Made by a program: the position numbers and the translations under genes. From Actinomadura madurae (lineage in GTDB: Bacteria; Actinomycetota; Actinomycetes; Streptosporangiales; Streptosporangiaceae), in NCBI RefSeq assembly GCF_900115095.1, contig NZ_FOVH01000001.1, positions 248,001 to 312,000 of the forward strand: 64,000 nucleotides of DNA. Direction: 5' to 3'. This document shows, piece after piece, positions 15,923-24,583 of this stretch (position 1 is the stretch's first letter; each line of letters begins with the position of its first letter). The notes beneath the pieces are model-generated. The model ran no database searches, was not told the origin of the DNA, and worked only from the letters and a program-made list of their open reading frames with translations.

Positions 15923-17148
15923 TGAAGGCGGGCCCATCACAAGAGGACATCCGGCGCCACAACCTCGGAACCCTGCTGCGCTTCGTGCACCTGCGCGGCC
16001 CCGCGTCCCGGGCGACGCTCGCCGAGTCCCTCGGCCTGAACCGCAGCACGATCATGGCGCTGACGGCCGACCTCACCGCGGCCGGGCTCGTCCGCGAGGA
16101 GCTGCCGCGCGGTCCCGGACGCCGGGCCGGTCGCCCGTCGCTCGTGGTCAGGCCCGAGTCCACCCGCGTCTACGTGCTCGCGTTCGAGGTCGGCGTCGAC
16201 CGGCTCGTGGTCGCCCGCGTCGGCCTCGGCGGCGTGGTGCTGGACCGCCGCGAGGGCCCCCGGGCCCGCGACTCCGACCCTTCCGACCTGCTGTCCGTCC
16301 TGGTCGCGGGCGCCCGGTCCCTCGTCCGCAAGGCCGAACGCGACGCCGTCTGCGTCGGCGCCGCGCTCGGGTTCCCCGGCACCGTCCGCCGCTCCGACGA
16401 CACCATCATGTTCGGCCCGAACCTCGACGTGGGGGAGCTGCGGCTCGGGGACGCGCTGTCGCGCCGCCTCGGCCTCGGCATCCCGGTCTCGGTGTGCAAC
16501 GACGCCAACCTCGGCGCCCTCGCCGAGCACGAACGCGGCGCCGGGGTCGGCTGCGACGACCTCATCTACCTGCACGGCGACGTCGGCGTCGGCGGCGGCA
16601 TCATCGCCCACGGCCGGCTGCTCGGCGGCGACCAGGGCTTCGGCGGCGAGATCGGCCACATGATCATCAATCCCGGCGGCCGGCTCTGCGCCTGCGGCGC
16701 GAAGGGCTGCCTGGAGGCCGAGGTGGGGGAGCGGGCGCTGCTGCACCACGCCGGCCGCGAGGAGGAGCCCGGCCAGGCGGGGCGCGACGCCGTCCGGCAG
16801 ATCGTGGTCTCCGCCGACGCCGGCGACATCGTCGCCCGCGAGGCGCTGCACCGGGTCGGCTCCTGGCTCGGCCTCGGCGTCGCCAACCTCGTCAACATCT
16901 TCAACCCCGGCATGATCGTCTTCGGCGGGACGCTGCGCGACATCTACCTCGGCGCCGCCGCCCCCATCCGCAGCGTCCTCACCAACGGCGCCCTCGCCGC
17001 CCCCCGCGAGAAGGTCAAGCTCCGCACCGCCGCCCTCCGCGACGACACGACCCTCGTCGGCGCCGCCGAGTTCGCCTTCGCCGAAGTCCTCGCCGACCCC
17101 GTCCAAGTCCTCGCCAGACTGAGAGCCCCGGAGGACAGTCCCGTCTGA
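15919..17148 (+). CDS. ROK family transcriptional regulator
   Basis: A 409-residue repressor of the ROK family. The amino end is a winged helix-turn-helix (about 15-75; ATLAESLGLNRSTIMALTADL), followed by a sugar-kinase-like domain with an ATP-site-like DVGVGGGI segment and the ROK zinc motif CACGAKGCLE (about 258-267, CxCGxxGCxE). Zinc ligation by the Cys residues is known for the family. It overlaps the second ATPase gene by four bases. By analogy with Rok7B7 beside streptomycete xylFGH and with XylR, it probably represses this importer and is released by the transported sugar. Candidate sites are at 11400-11411 and 11512-11539. Confidence 0.87.
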   Translation: MMKAGPSQEDIRRHNLGTLLRFVHLRGPASRATLAESLGLNRSTIMALTADLTAAGLVREELPRGPGRRAGRPSLVVRPESTRVYVLAFEVGVDRLVVARVGLGGVVLDRREGPRARDSDPSDLLSVLVAGARSLVRKAERDAVCVGAALGFPGTVRRSDDTIMFGPNLDVGELRLGDALSRRLGLGIPVSVCNDANLGALAEHERGAGVGCDDLIYLHGDVGVGGGIIAHGRLLGGDQGFGGEIGHMIINPGGRLCACGAKGCLEAEVGERALLHHAGREEEPGQAGRDAVRQIVVSADAGDIVAREALHRVGSWLGLGVANLVNIFNPGMIVFGGTLRDIYLGAAAPIRSVLTNGALAAPREKVKLRTAALRDDTTLVGAAEFAFAEVLADPVQVLARLRAPEDSPV

Positions 17149-17163
17149 CCCCGTCACCGGCGC

Positions 17164-17685
17164 TCAGGCGAAGGTTCCGTAGGTGCGGTTGTAGAAGATC
17201 AAGGGTGGGGCGTCGTGGTGTTCGGCCAGGTCGTGGACGCGGGATACGACGATCATGTGGTCGCCGGCGAGGTGCTCCTGCTCGACCGAGCACTCGATCC
17301 ACGCCAGGGCGTCGCTGATCAGGGGGGCGCCGCCGGGGGTGTGCGACCAGCCGATGCCCGTGAACTTCTCGTCGCCGTTGCCGAACGCGAGCCGTTCGGT
17401 GACGTCCAGCTGCGAGTCGGCCAGGATGTTGACGCAGAGGCGGCCGGCGGTGCGCAGCCGGGGCCAGGTCCGGCTGGTGTGGGCCACGCAGAACCCCACC
17501 AGGGGCGGGTCGAGGGAGACGGACGTGAAGGAGTTCACGGCCAGGCCCGTGGGACGTCCCGAGGCCGGGTCGACGGCGGTGACGGCTACCACGCCGGTCG
17601 CGAACCTGCTCAGCACCGAGCGGAACGCGGCCGCGTCGACGCGGGCGGCGGAGGGGCCGGACGAGCCGTTGGGCGATCCGTGCAT
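17164..17685 (-). CDS. Flavin reductase family protein
   Basis: A 173-residue flavin reductase of the HpaC/HsaB type. The fold's conserved segments are present: FATGVVAVTAVDP, GLAVNSFTSVSLDPPLVGFCV (flavin contact) and RLCVNILADSQ. These enzymes use NAD(P)H to supply reduced flavin to a partner monooxygenase, which is not encoded nearby. HsaB works in sterol A-ring cleavage, but family members serve many oxygenases, so the link to the KstR2 gene 13 kb away is only a possibility. It is convergent with the ROK gene. ATG 17685 has AGGA eleven bases upstream. Confidence 0.85.
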   Translation of the reverse strand: MHGSPNGSSGPSAARVDAAAFRSVLSRFATGVVAVTAVDPASGRPTGLAVNSFTSVSLDPPLVGFCVAHTSRTWPRLRTAGRLCVNILADSQLDVTERLAFGNGDEKFTGIGWSHTPGGAPLISDALAWIECSVEQEHLAGDHMIVVSRVHDLAEHHDAPPLIFYNRTYGTFA

Positions 17686-17813
17686 AGGGGTCCGTTCCTG
17701 GCCGGGGATGCGTCGATGACCACTAAAGCCTTCCGCCGGCCGTGCTGATTCCCCGGGGGCGCGATCTCAGCCGAAGGTCCCGGCCGCGGCTCGGTCCGGG
17801 GACCGAGCCGTGA

Positions 17814-19010
17814 TCAGGAACGCGGCGCCTCGGCGGGCGGGTTCAGCATGACGGCGGTGTACGGGGTGACGAACGCGACCGCCGTCATGCCGTTCAGGGC
17901 GAGACGCCCGGCGCCGGACAGGTGCGCCTTGACGCGGGCCGGGACGCGCGGGCCCTCGTGCAGGGCCGCCCAGGCGATCCAGCCGACGGCGACGACCGCC
18001 CAGTAGGAGACGAGCCGGTACAGGCCGACGGCCGCTGCGGCGGGCGACAGCGTCGCGCCGAACGCGACCAGGGAGGCGGCCATGCTGCCCTCGATGGCGC
18101 CGAGGCCGCCGGGGAGCAGCGGGAGCATGCTGCCCGCCGCCTGGGCGGCGAAGTAGGCGAGCGCGACGCCGTTGGGATCGACGGCGACGCCCACCGCGTG
18201 CGCCGCCGAGAGCAGCGCCAGGATGTCGAACACCCAGTTCAGCAGGGCGAGCGCGATGAGCGCCGCCCAGTCGCCGCGGGTCGGCCGCAGGACGTCGCGG
18301 ACCCCCGCGAGCCGCTCGGCGTGCGGTGCGATCCGGGGATGGGCGAGGGCGGCCCGGTGGACGCGGCGCAGCGGCGCCGTCACCAGGGCGCGGAACCGGC
18401 CCCACCGCAGCGCGGGGACGAGGAGCACGGCCGGCGCCGCCGGGACGGCGAGCGCGAGCAGCGCGAACCGGCGGGCGTGCGGGTCGGACAGCAGCGCGAG
18501 GAGGCCGATCAGGGAGTAGGCGGTCGTGGTGATCACGCCGCCGGCCAGGATGACCGCCGTGGCGAGCCGCGCCGACGCCCCGCCGCGGCGGAACTGCCGG
18601 AACGTGTAGACGACGCTGACCGCGGGGCCCGCCGGGAGCGTGGTGGACAGGGCGTTGCCCGCGTAGGTGATCGCGAAGGCGCGGCGCAGCGTCATCCGCA
18701 GCCCGCCGATGCGCAGCAGCCGGCGCTGGAGCCGGGCGAACGCGCCCATCGACCCCGCGACGGCGAGGACGACCGCGGTGAGCCAGCCCGGGTCGGCGTG
18801 CGACGCGGCCGTCCAGATCGCGCCGAGGTCGGGAAGCTCGTCACCGTAGAGCGGCAGCGCGGCGAGGGCGCCGAGGACGAGCGCCCACTGGACGACCAGG
18901 CCGGCCCTGCGCCGCCACCAGGGACCCTGCGGCACCTGCTCGTCCTGGAACGGGTTCGAGGACTCCGCGTCGCCCTGGGGGCGGACCGGTGCCGTGACTG
19001 TGTCGTCCAT
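17814..19010 (-). CDS. Lysylphosphatidylglycerol synthase-type transmembrane protein (UPF0104)
   Basis: A 398-residue polytopic membrane protein of the LPG_synthase_TM family, matching the flippase half of MprF. After a polar 40-residue head there are about eight to ten hydrophobic segments; PAGPAVSVVYTFRQFRRGG and LPLLPGGLGAIEGSM are the conserved loop motifs of this family. It has no aminoacyltransferase domain. Stand-alone members are thought to move lipids across the membrane, mostly by analogy. ATG 19010 has GAGG upstream. A stand-alone DUF2156 (the other MprF half) lies at 344-1996, but the two are not in one operon. Confidence 0.82.
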   Translation of the reverse strand: MDDTVTAPVRPQGDAESSNPFQDEQVPQGPWWRRRAGLVVQWALVLGALAALPLYGDELPDLGAIWTAASHADPGWLTAVVLAVAGSMGAFARLQRRLLRIGGLRMTLRRAFAITYAGNALSTTLPAGPAVSVVYTFRQFRRGGASARLATAVILAGGVITTTAYSLIGLLALLSDPHARRFALLALAVPAAPAVLLVPALRWGRFRALVTAPLRRVHRAALAHPRIAPHAERLAGVRDVLRPTRGDWAALIALALLNWVFDILALLSAAHAVGVAVDPNGVALAYFAAQAAGSMLPLLPGGLGAIEGSMAASLVAFGATLSPAAAAVGLYRLVSYWAVVAVGWIAWAALHEGPRVPARVKAHLSGAGRLALNGMTAVAFVTPYTAVMLNPPAEAPRS

Positions 19011-19127
19011 GTCCCGGTCACCTCGCAAGCTCGCCCCGCATTGCGCAACCTACGGCCCGCCTATGACATTCCCCCAGGTGCGGAAACGAACCGCAAAGTG
19101 ACTCGCGCCACCTGCGTCACAGGCAGG

Positions 19128-19400
19128 TCAAGGCCGGCGGGTGGGGTTCACCGCGTCGCGTTCGGCGGGGACGTTGGGATCGGGCCACCGCTCGTCCTCG
19201 CCGCGCCGGGCCGACTGCCTCTCGTAGTCGCCGATGCCGACCCCGTCCCTGCTCTCCTCGGGCTCCTCGATGACGTGGTCATCGGGCGGGTCCTCCACGT
19301 ACTGCTCGGTCAGGGCGATCTCCTCCTCCTGCTCGTCGTCGCCCATGTCGTCGATGTCCGCGCGGAAGTCCCTGCCCTCGCCCGGCCGGCGTTCCCTCAT
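19128..19400 (-). CDS. Small acidic protein, unknown function
   Basis: A 90-residue, highly acidic, probably disordered protein; residues 14-55 are dominated by Asp and Glu (DDMGDDEQEEEIALTEQYV). No domain is recognised. ATG 19400 has GGAGGAGTC directly upstream, which together with codon usage argues that it is real. It is 57 bases upstream of nothing on the same strand except the membrane protein 118 bases further on. Confidence 0.6.
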   Translation of the reverse strand: MRERRPGEGRDFRADIDDMGDDEQEEEIALTEQYVEDPPDDHVIEEPEESRDGVGIGDYERQSARRGEDERWPDPNVPAERDAVNPTRRP

Positions 19401-19457
19401 GACTCCTCCGTCGCCTCGGATCCGCTGATCGGACCGGTATCCCCGATGTCCGGCGCC

Positions 19458-21002
19458 CTACTCGCGGTCGCGGACGGCGACGAGCCCGCCGACGACGCCC
19501 ACGTAGGCGGTCCCGTCCGGGCCGAGGGTGATGGGCGCCCAGTTGTTGTCGAACCACTTGCCGGTCCCCGTGAGCACCTTGAAGGCGGTCCTCCCGGTGT
19601 GGACGTCCACTCCCGTCAGGTACCAGGCGTCGATGAAGTCCTCGCGCGGTTCCTTCGTGTAGAGGTACAGCAGCCCGGCGGGCACGGAGACCTTCGCGAC
19701 GGTGGACGGCGAACGTTCCCTGCTCGTCCAGACGGTCTCGCAGCCGTCCCCGCCCGGCTTGACGTCCACGCGGCTCACTCCGCCTGCGGACGACCCTCCC
19801 GGCGGGAGCTCGAAGAAGTTGCGGTAGCCGTAGTTGTTCTCGACGAACAGGCTGTTCCCGTAGCCGACGAGGGAGTTGTCCGTGGCACTGGCTCCGCTGC
19901 CGAACACGGGGATCTGGCAGACGAGCCCGCCGTCGTCCCTGCGGCGGACTATGACGTGCATGCGGTCGTCGGCGTTGTCGGTGATGGCGACATAGCCGTC
20001 GCCGAAGAACGTGGGGGTCGTCCCGGAGCCCTGGTCGATCTGGCCGGGTTTCCGTCCGCTGCCTCTGTCGTACGCCTCGCGCCAGACGATCTCCGGCGTT
20101 CCGTCCGTGCCGGCCCGCATCCGGTAGAGCGCGTGGTCGGAGACGATCGAGACGCCGCTCTCGGCCGCCGCGAAGGAGTTCTGGATGCTCTCGCCCGCGA
20201 GGCGTGTCATCCGCACGGTCCCCGTCTCGGGATTCACCGTACCGACGCGCCCGTTCCGCGTGATCCACCAGATCAGGCCGTCCCAGTCGGGCCCGACCGC
20301 GGTGATGGGGTCGCACTCGCCCTCCGGCCAGGGATCCGTCCAGGTGGCGCAGTCGCGGGGTAGGTGCCCGCCGAGGTCCCAGTCGTCGGTGACCTTGAAG
20401 CGCCACTTCCCGTCCGGCCCCTTCTCGTGGGCGAAGCGGCGCAGATGGAACGCCGAGTCGGCCAGGACGGCGCGGTCCTGCGGGTCCAGGTAGTAGTACG
20501 CCCCGCCCGAGGTGTCGGTGAGCACCTTGTCCAGGCTCAGCGAGTACACCGCCTGGACGGTGGACGGCCTCGGCGGCAGGTCGTACGTCGCGAGGTCCTT
20601 CAGCGTCCTCGGATCGATCAGCCGCAGGACGAAGTTCTGCCCCCGCGTGCACTGCGCGACGATCAGGCCGGTCCGCCGGGCGAACGTCACCGTCGAGCAC
20701 AGCCCTGGCAGGCCGCCGCCCTTGGCCTCGTTCCACACCCGTGGATCGCGGCCGAGCGGCCCCGGGAACGGGTAGGTGTCGGACGCGTGGCTGTCGGCGT
20801 GCATGGACGACGTCCCCACGGGTCCCTGGTGCGGGTTGGCCGGGACAGGACGCCCGGTGAGAGGCCTCGGCGTGGCCGGACCGCCGATGTAGGACGGGAC
20901 GAAGCCCTTCCCCGGACCATCGGGGATCGGGTCGGCCGCAACCGGGACCGCGACCCCCACCAGGGCGGCGGCGAGCAGAGCGGCGAGCAGGGGTCTGCGC
21001 AT
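19458..21002 (-). CDS. Secreted propeller-like protein, unknown function
   Basis: A 514-residue exported protein. Residues 1-23 form a clear signal peptide (RRPLLAALLAAALVGVAVPVAA). The mature part has repeated strand-rich segments such as DWDGLIWWITRNGRVGTVNPETGTV and GPDGTAYVGVVGGLVAVRD, which look like beta-propeller blades (PQQ-like or SMP-30-like). No catalytic motif is certain. There are paired cysteines (for example CSTV/CTRG and CATW/CDPI), fitting an extracellular location. ATG 21002 has GAGGAG upstream. It is divergent from the HAD gene at 21108. Confidence 0.7.
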   Translation of the reverse strand: MRRPLLAALLAAALVGVAVPVAADPIPDGPGKGFVPSYIGGPATPRPLTGRPVPANPHQGPVGTSSMHADSHASDTYPFPGPLGRDPRVWNEAKGGGLPGLCSTVTFARRTGLIVAQCTRGQNFVLRLIDPRTLKDLATYDLPPRPSTVQAVYSLSLDKVLTDTSGGAYYYLDPQDRAVLADSAFHLRRFAHEKGPDGKWRFKVTDDWDLGGHLPRDCATWTDPWPEGECDPITAVGPDWDGLIWWITRNGRVGTVNPETGTVRMTRLAGESIQNSFAAAESGVSIVSDHALYRMRAGTDGTPEIVWREAYDRGSGRKPGQIDQGSGTTPTFFGDGYVAITDNADDRMHVIVRRRDDGGLVCQIPVFGSGASATDNSLVGYGNSLFVENNYGYRNFFELPPGGSSAGGVSRVDVKPGGDGCETVWTSRERSPSTVAKVSVPAGLLYLYTKEPREDFIDAWYLTGVDVHTGRTAFKVLTGTGKWFDNNWAPITLGPDGTAYVGVVGGLVAVRDRE

Positions 21003-21095
21003 GGAGGGCTCCTCGACGGGACGTGGGTGGCCCGGCCGCGCCCTCCGGGACGATCCACCGCGTACATGGGTGATCGTTCAATGCGCCCGGATGGT

Positions 21096-21101
21096 TACGA
21101 T
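21096..21101 (+). promoter_or_regulatory. Leaderless -10 box of the second HAD gene
   Basis: TACGAT fits TAnnnT, six bases before ATG 21108; no ribosome-binding sequence is present. Confidence 0.45.
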
Positions 21102-21107
21102 CCGGTC

Positions 21108-21809
21108 ATGGGCGTACAAGCTGTGATCTTCGACTGGGGCGGCACGCTGACCCCGTGGCACGACCTCGAACTGGCCGACATGTGGCACGCCATCTGCTCC
21201 GCCCACCTCCCCGCGGACACGATCGAGAAGACCGTCGCCGCGCTCGTCGCGGCCGAGGACGAGCTGTGGCGCCGCGGCACCGAGGAGCACCGCAGCGCCA
21301 CCCTCGCCGAGGCGTTCGCCATGGCCGGCGTGGAGCCGACCGAGGGGCTCCTGGCCACCCACTTCGAGACCTGGACCCCGCACACCCACACCGACCCCGC
21401 CGTCCCCGGCCTGCTCACCGCCCTCCGCGAGCGCGGCATCAAGATCGGCGTGCTGTCCAACACCATCTGGACCCGGGAGTGGCACGAGCGCGTCTTCGCC
21501 CGCGACGACGTGCTCGGGATGCTCGACGGCGCCGTCTACTCCAGCGAGATCCCGTGGACGAAGCCGCACGCCGAGGCCTTCCGCGCCGCGATGGACGCCG
21601 TCGGCGCCACCGACCCCGCCTCCTGCGTCTTCGTGGGCGACCGCCCCTACGACGACATCCACGGGGCCAAGTCCGCCGGCCTGCGGGCGGTCCAGATCGT
21701 CCATCAGACGACCCCCGCCTTCGACCGTCCCGGGCTCACGCCGCCGGACGCCCGCATCCACGACCTGGCCGAACTGCTCCCGCACGTGGAGAGGTGGCAC
21801 TCACCCTGA
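21108..21809 (+). CDS. HAD superfamily hydrolase
   Basis: A 233-residue haloacid-dehalogenase-like hydrolase. Motif I is FDWGGTL (nucleophile Asp; the second Asp of DxD is replaced by Gly), motif II is VLSNT, motif III is the Lys of WTKPH, and motif IV is FVGDRPYDD. The helical cap is residues about 20-85. It is a phosphatase by family; the substrate is unknown. ATG 21108 is chosen because a TAnnnT box lies six bases upstream; in-frame ATGs at 21066 and 21081 are alternatives. Its end overlaps the convergent methyltransferase gene by nine bases. Confidence 0.83.
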   Translation: MGVQAVIFDWGGTLTPWHDLELADMWHAICSAHLPADTIEKTVAALVAAEDELWRRGTEEHRSATLAEAFAMAGVEPTEGLLATHFETWTPHTHTDPAVPGLLTALRERGIKIGVLSNTIWTREWHERVFARDDVLGMLDGAVYSSEIPWTKPHAEAFRAAMDAVGATDPASCVFVGDRPYDDIHGAKSAGLRAVQIVHQTTPAFDRPGLTPPDARIHDLAELLPHVERWHSP

Positions 21810-22868
21810 CGCGGGCTTGGCCGCGACGATGAGGTCGCGGGTGATGGCCTGGTCGACGCGGTGCCGGAAATCGCGGTAGGCGCCGGAGTCGCGGACGTCC
21901 AGGCCGCTGGAGGCGAGGATCTCGGCGAGCTGCTCGCGGCGCCCGACGAGGGTGTTCCAGGAGATCCCGATGGCGCCGCCCGGACGCAGGAGGCGCGTCC
22001 ATTCGGGGACGGCGGCCGTGAGCAGCTCGACCGGGCTGCGGGACAGGTGCGGCTTCCCCCTCCGGCCGGGCTGCGCGCCCTTGGGACGGCTGCCGTGCTG
22101 CACCCCGTACGGGGCGTCCGTCACGATCAGGTCGAAGGAGGCCGGGCGGAAGAACTTTCCGGCGCCGAGGGAGTCGGCGTTCACGACGGTGATCTCCATC
22201 GTCTCGCCGCTCTTGTACCGCTCCTTGGACGCGCCGAGCGTCACGTGCAGGCGGCGCCCGAGGACGGCCCTCTCCCGCCGGATGCTGGTGATCTCGGCCT
22301 GGTGCTTGACCCGGTTGTTCTTCAGCCAGGTCTTGACGAAGGCGGCGTAGGCGTCGAAGTCCTTGGCGTCGATGTCGATCCCGGCGGCGTCCAGCCCGTA
22401 CATCACGGCCTGGTTGAGCGTGGTGCCCCGGCCGCACATCGGGTCGAGGACGCGGGGGCGGCCGGTGACGAGGTCCATGGGGGAGTCGGTCGCCATCGCG
22501 GTGACGTTCAGCAGCAGCTTGGTGAAGTACTCGTTCGTCTTGCCGGAGTACTTCTGGATGGTCAGCAGGTCGCTGCCGAACAGGTCGAGGGGCTGGAGCA
22601 TGACCGGGCGGAGCAGTTCGCCCTCGATCCGGAACAGCGCATAGAGCGACGACAGGTTCGACAGGAGACGGACGTCCTGGTCCGTGAGTTCGTCGGCGAA
22701 GAAGGTCACGTAGGGGACGCCGCCGATGGCGGTCTCCTCGATGTCGTGGACGCGTCCGCCGAGGGCCCTCTCGCCGAACACCGCCAGCTCCGCCTTCACC
22801 AGGCCTGCGGCGGCCTGCGCATAGACCCGGTTGTGCGAGGGGGAGACAAGAAGGCCGTACGCGGTCAT
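21801..22868 (-). CDS. TRM11-like SAM-dependent methyltransferase
   Basis: A 355-residue methyltransferase. The carboxyl half is a Rossmann-type class I domain: motif I VLDPMCGRGTTLNQAV (about 140), and motif IV TDAPYG (about 248), the form used by N-methyltransferases acting on nucleic-acid bases. The amino half (about 1-115) is an unassigned alpha/beta region in the place where TRM11-type enzymes carry a substrate domain. A tRNA guanosine is the likeliest target by family, but DNA is not excluded. ATG 22868 appears leaderless (TAAGGT seven bases upstream). Confidence 0.8.
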   Translation of the reverse strand: MTAYGLLVSPSHNRVYAQAAAGLVKAELAVFGERALGGRVHDIEETAIGGVPYVTFFADELTDQDVRLLSNLSSLYALFRIEGELLRPVMLQPLDLFGSDLLTIQKYSGKTNEYFTKLLLNVTAMATDSPMDLVTGRPRVLDPMCGRGTTLNQAVMYGLDAAGIDIDAKDFDAYAAFVKTWLKNNRVKHQAEITSIRRERAVLGRRLHVTLGASKERYKSGETMEITVVNADSLGAGKFFRPASFDLIVTDAPYGVQHGSRPKGAQPGRRGKPHLSRSPVELLTAAVPEWTRLLRPGGAIGISWNTLVGRREQLAEILASSGLDVRDSGAYRDFRHRVDQAITRDLIVAAKPASG

Positions 22869-22875
22869 TTGGTGG

Positions 22876-22881
22876 ACCTTA
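22876..22881 (-). promoter_or_regulatory. Leaderless -10 box of the TRM11-like gene
   Basis: TAAGGT on the minus strand, seven bases before ATG 22868, with no ribosome-binding sequence. Confidence 0.45.
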
Positions 22882-22959
22882 CTGGACCCCGAGGGCGGAG
22901 ACCGCCGGGACTGCCGCGCCCGGCGGTCTCGGGACGGCCCGCGGGCCGCTCCATCCCGG

Positions 22960-23307
22960 TCAGGCGGCCTGCGCGGATCGATCTGCGGCGCCGCCCTTCC
23001 CGGAGGGAGTGTCCCCGCCGGCGGCCGGCAACGCTCGCGACTCCTCGGCGGCGCGGATTTCCGGCGTGGCGGGACCCTCGACGGCGGGCAGATCCGGAAG
23101 GTGCCGCGCGGCGGCGTTCAGCAGTTCGTGGACGCGGCTCTTGAGGCTCGCCAGATCGGCGCGCGCCACGTCGGCCTGGGCCTGGGCCCGGCGCGCCTGC
23201 CTTCGGGCGGCGTCGCGCTCGGCCGCGAGCCGGGTGAGCTGTTCGTGGTAGGCGGCCCGCAGCTCGTCGAGGGCGCTCGCCGCGCCCGGCCGCGGAGTCG
23301 TGGTCAC
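22960..23307 (-). CDS. Coiled-coil protein, unknown function
   Basis: A 115-residue protein. Residues 10-65 are a continuous charged helix with heptad-like spacing (HEQLTRLAAERDAARRQARR), so a coiled-coil dimer is likely; the remaining tail is Ala/Gly/Pro-rich. No family is recognised. GTG 23307 has GAGGAGGGAG close upstream. Confidence 0.6.
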   Translation of the reverse strand: MTTTPRPGAASALDELRAAYHEQLTRLAAERDAARRQARRAQAQADVARADLASLKSRVHELLNAAARHLPDLPAVEGPATPEIRAAEESRALPAAGGDTPSGKGGAADRSAQAA

Positions 23308-23388
23308 CGTGCTCCCTCCTCTCGGGTTGTCCCTGCTAATTGGGACTAACGCCGCGATTCGGGCACTTCGTTCCCGGCGTGCCGAAGA

Positions 23389-24441
23389 TCACTCACCCGG
23401 TTCGGGACGCGGGGAGAGCGCCGCGTCCGGCAGCCCGGGGAACGCGTGCGCGGGCGCGGCGAGCCCCGCCCTCGCCCGCCAGCGCGCCGACCACGCCACG
23501 GCCCGCTGCGCCCCGTCGGCGGCGAAGGCCCGCAGGTCGGGGGAGGAGGCCCCGGCCAGGCCGACATAGGCCGGGGCGAGACCGTCCTCCAGGGCCGCGG
23601 CCAGCTGGGCGGCGGCGCGCGCGGACGTGACCTTGACGGGCAGCCGGTAGGCGGGCGCCGCGGCGACCCGCTTGATCGACAAGATCGAGGCCAGCGTGTC
23701 GCGCTGGGCGCGGTGCGCGTTCCACCGCTCCTTCGCCGTCTGCCGGAGCGTCCCGCGCAGCCGGGAGCCGAGCACCCCGTACCCGTACACGGCCGCGTGC
23801 TCGGCGGCCAGCGCCTCCCGCGCGGCCTCGGCGTCGGTCGTCGACCGGACGGGCGGGGGCTCGCCCCTGACCGCCATCGCGTGCCCCGCCTCGCACGCGC
23901 CGATGCTGGCGAGCAGCTGGGCCAGTGCCGGGCCGGTCTTCGCGGCCTCCGCGGCCCGCGCCCGCGCCGCCCGCTCCTCCAGGCCGCGCAGGGCCGCCAG
24001 GCCCCGGGCCCCGGCGGGGACGGGCGCCGCGCCCGGCGGCGGGATGGCGCCGCCCTCGTCCGCCCGGTCGCCCGAACCCGGGACGTAGTGCCGCTTCAGG
24101 ACCGCCAGATGGCTCCGGTGACGGGCGAGGACGGGGTCCAGCCGCCCGGCCAGCGAGGCGTCCGCCGACCGCGCCGACTCGTACGCGGCGATCAGGTTCT
24201 GCTCGGACGCGATGGCGCCGACGAGCAGAGGCACGTCCCCCCGCGGCGCGGCCTCCGCGGCGCAGCCCGCGAGCCACGGCATCGCGATCATCGCCGCGCC
24301 GCCGAGCAGGGGTGCCCGCCCCAGCAGCGCCCGGCGCGACAGGTTTCCCGGCAGGGGCGGCACGGCCTCTGGCAAGGGAGTCTCCTCACCCGGTGGTGTG
24401 GTGGTGGCCCGCTGTGACCGCGGGTCTCCGGACGCGTCCAT
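23389..24441 (-). CDS. DUF4439 ferritin-like lipoprotein
   Basis: A 350-residue exported protein. Residues about 36-60 carry a twin-arginine-type signal (SRRALLGRAPLLGG) ending in the lipobox LAGC, so it is probably a Tat-exported lipoprotein. The mature part is all-helical and ends in a DUF4439 ferritin-like domain (about 205-345; AEHAAVYGYGVLGSRLRG, ERWNAHRAQRDTL). Metal binding is only a family inference. Genes of this type often lie next to rimP in actinomycetes, here divergently, sharing a 142-base gap. The start at 24441 lacks a clear ribosome site. Confidence 0.75.
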   Translation of the reverse strand: MDASGDPRSQRATTTPPGEETPLPEAVPPLPGNLSRRALLGRAPLLGGAAMIAMPWLAGCAAEAAPRGDVPLLVGAIASEQNLIAAYESARSADASLAGRLDPVLARHRSHLAVLKRHYVPGSGDRADEGGAIPPPGAAPVPAGARGLAALRGLEERAARARAAEAAKTGPALAQLLASIGACEAGHAMAVRGEPPPVRSTTDAEAAREALAAEHAAVYGYGVLGSRLRGTLRQTAKERWNAHRAQRDTLASILSIKRVAAAPAYRLPVKVTSARAAAQLAAALEDGLAPAYVGLAGASSPDLRAFAADGAQRAVAWSARWRARAGLAAPAHAFPGLPDAALSPRPEPGE

Positions 24442-24583
24442 CGGGCCAGCTCAAGCATTCCATATCCGCCGCGCCGGTGAGCCGTCCGAAAGACCACTGC
24501 GGTCTCCGGCTGTCGATAGTCTTGAGGTGTCAACGGACGATCGGGGACCCCGCGATCGCGGCGGCACAACAGGAGGAGGGCCC

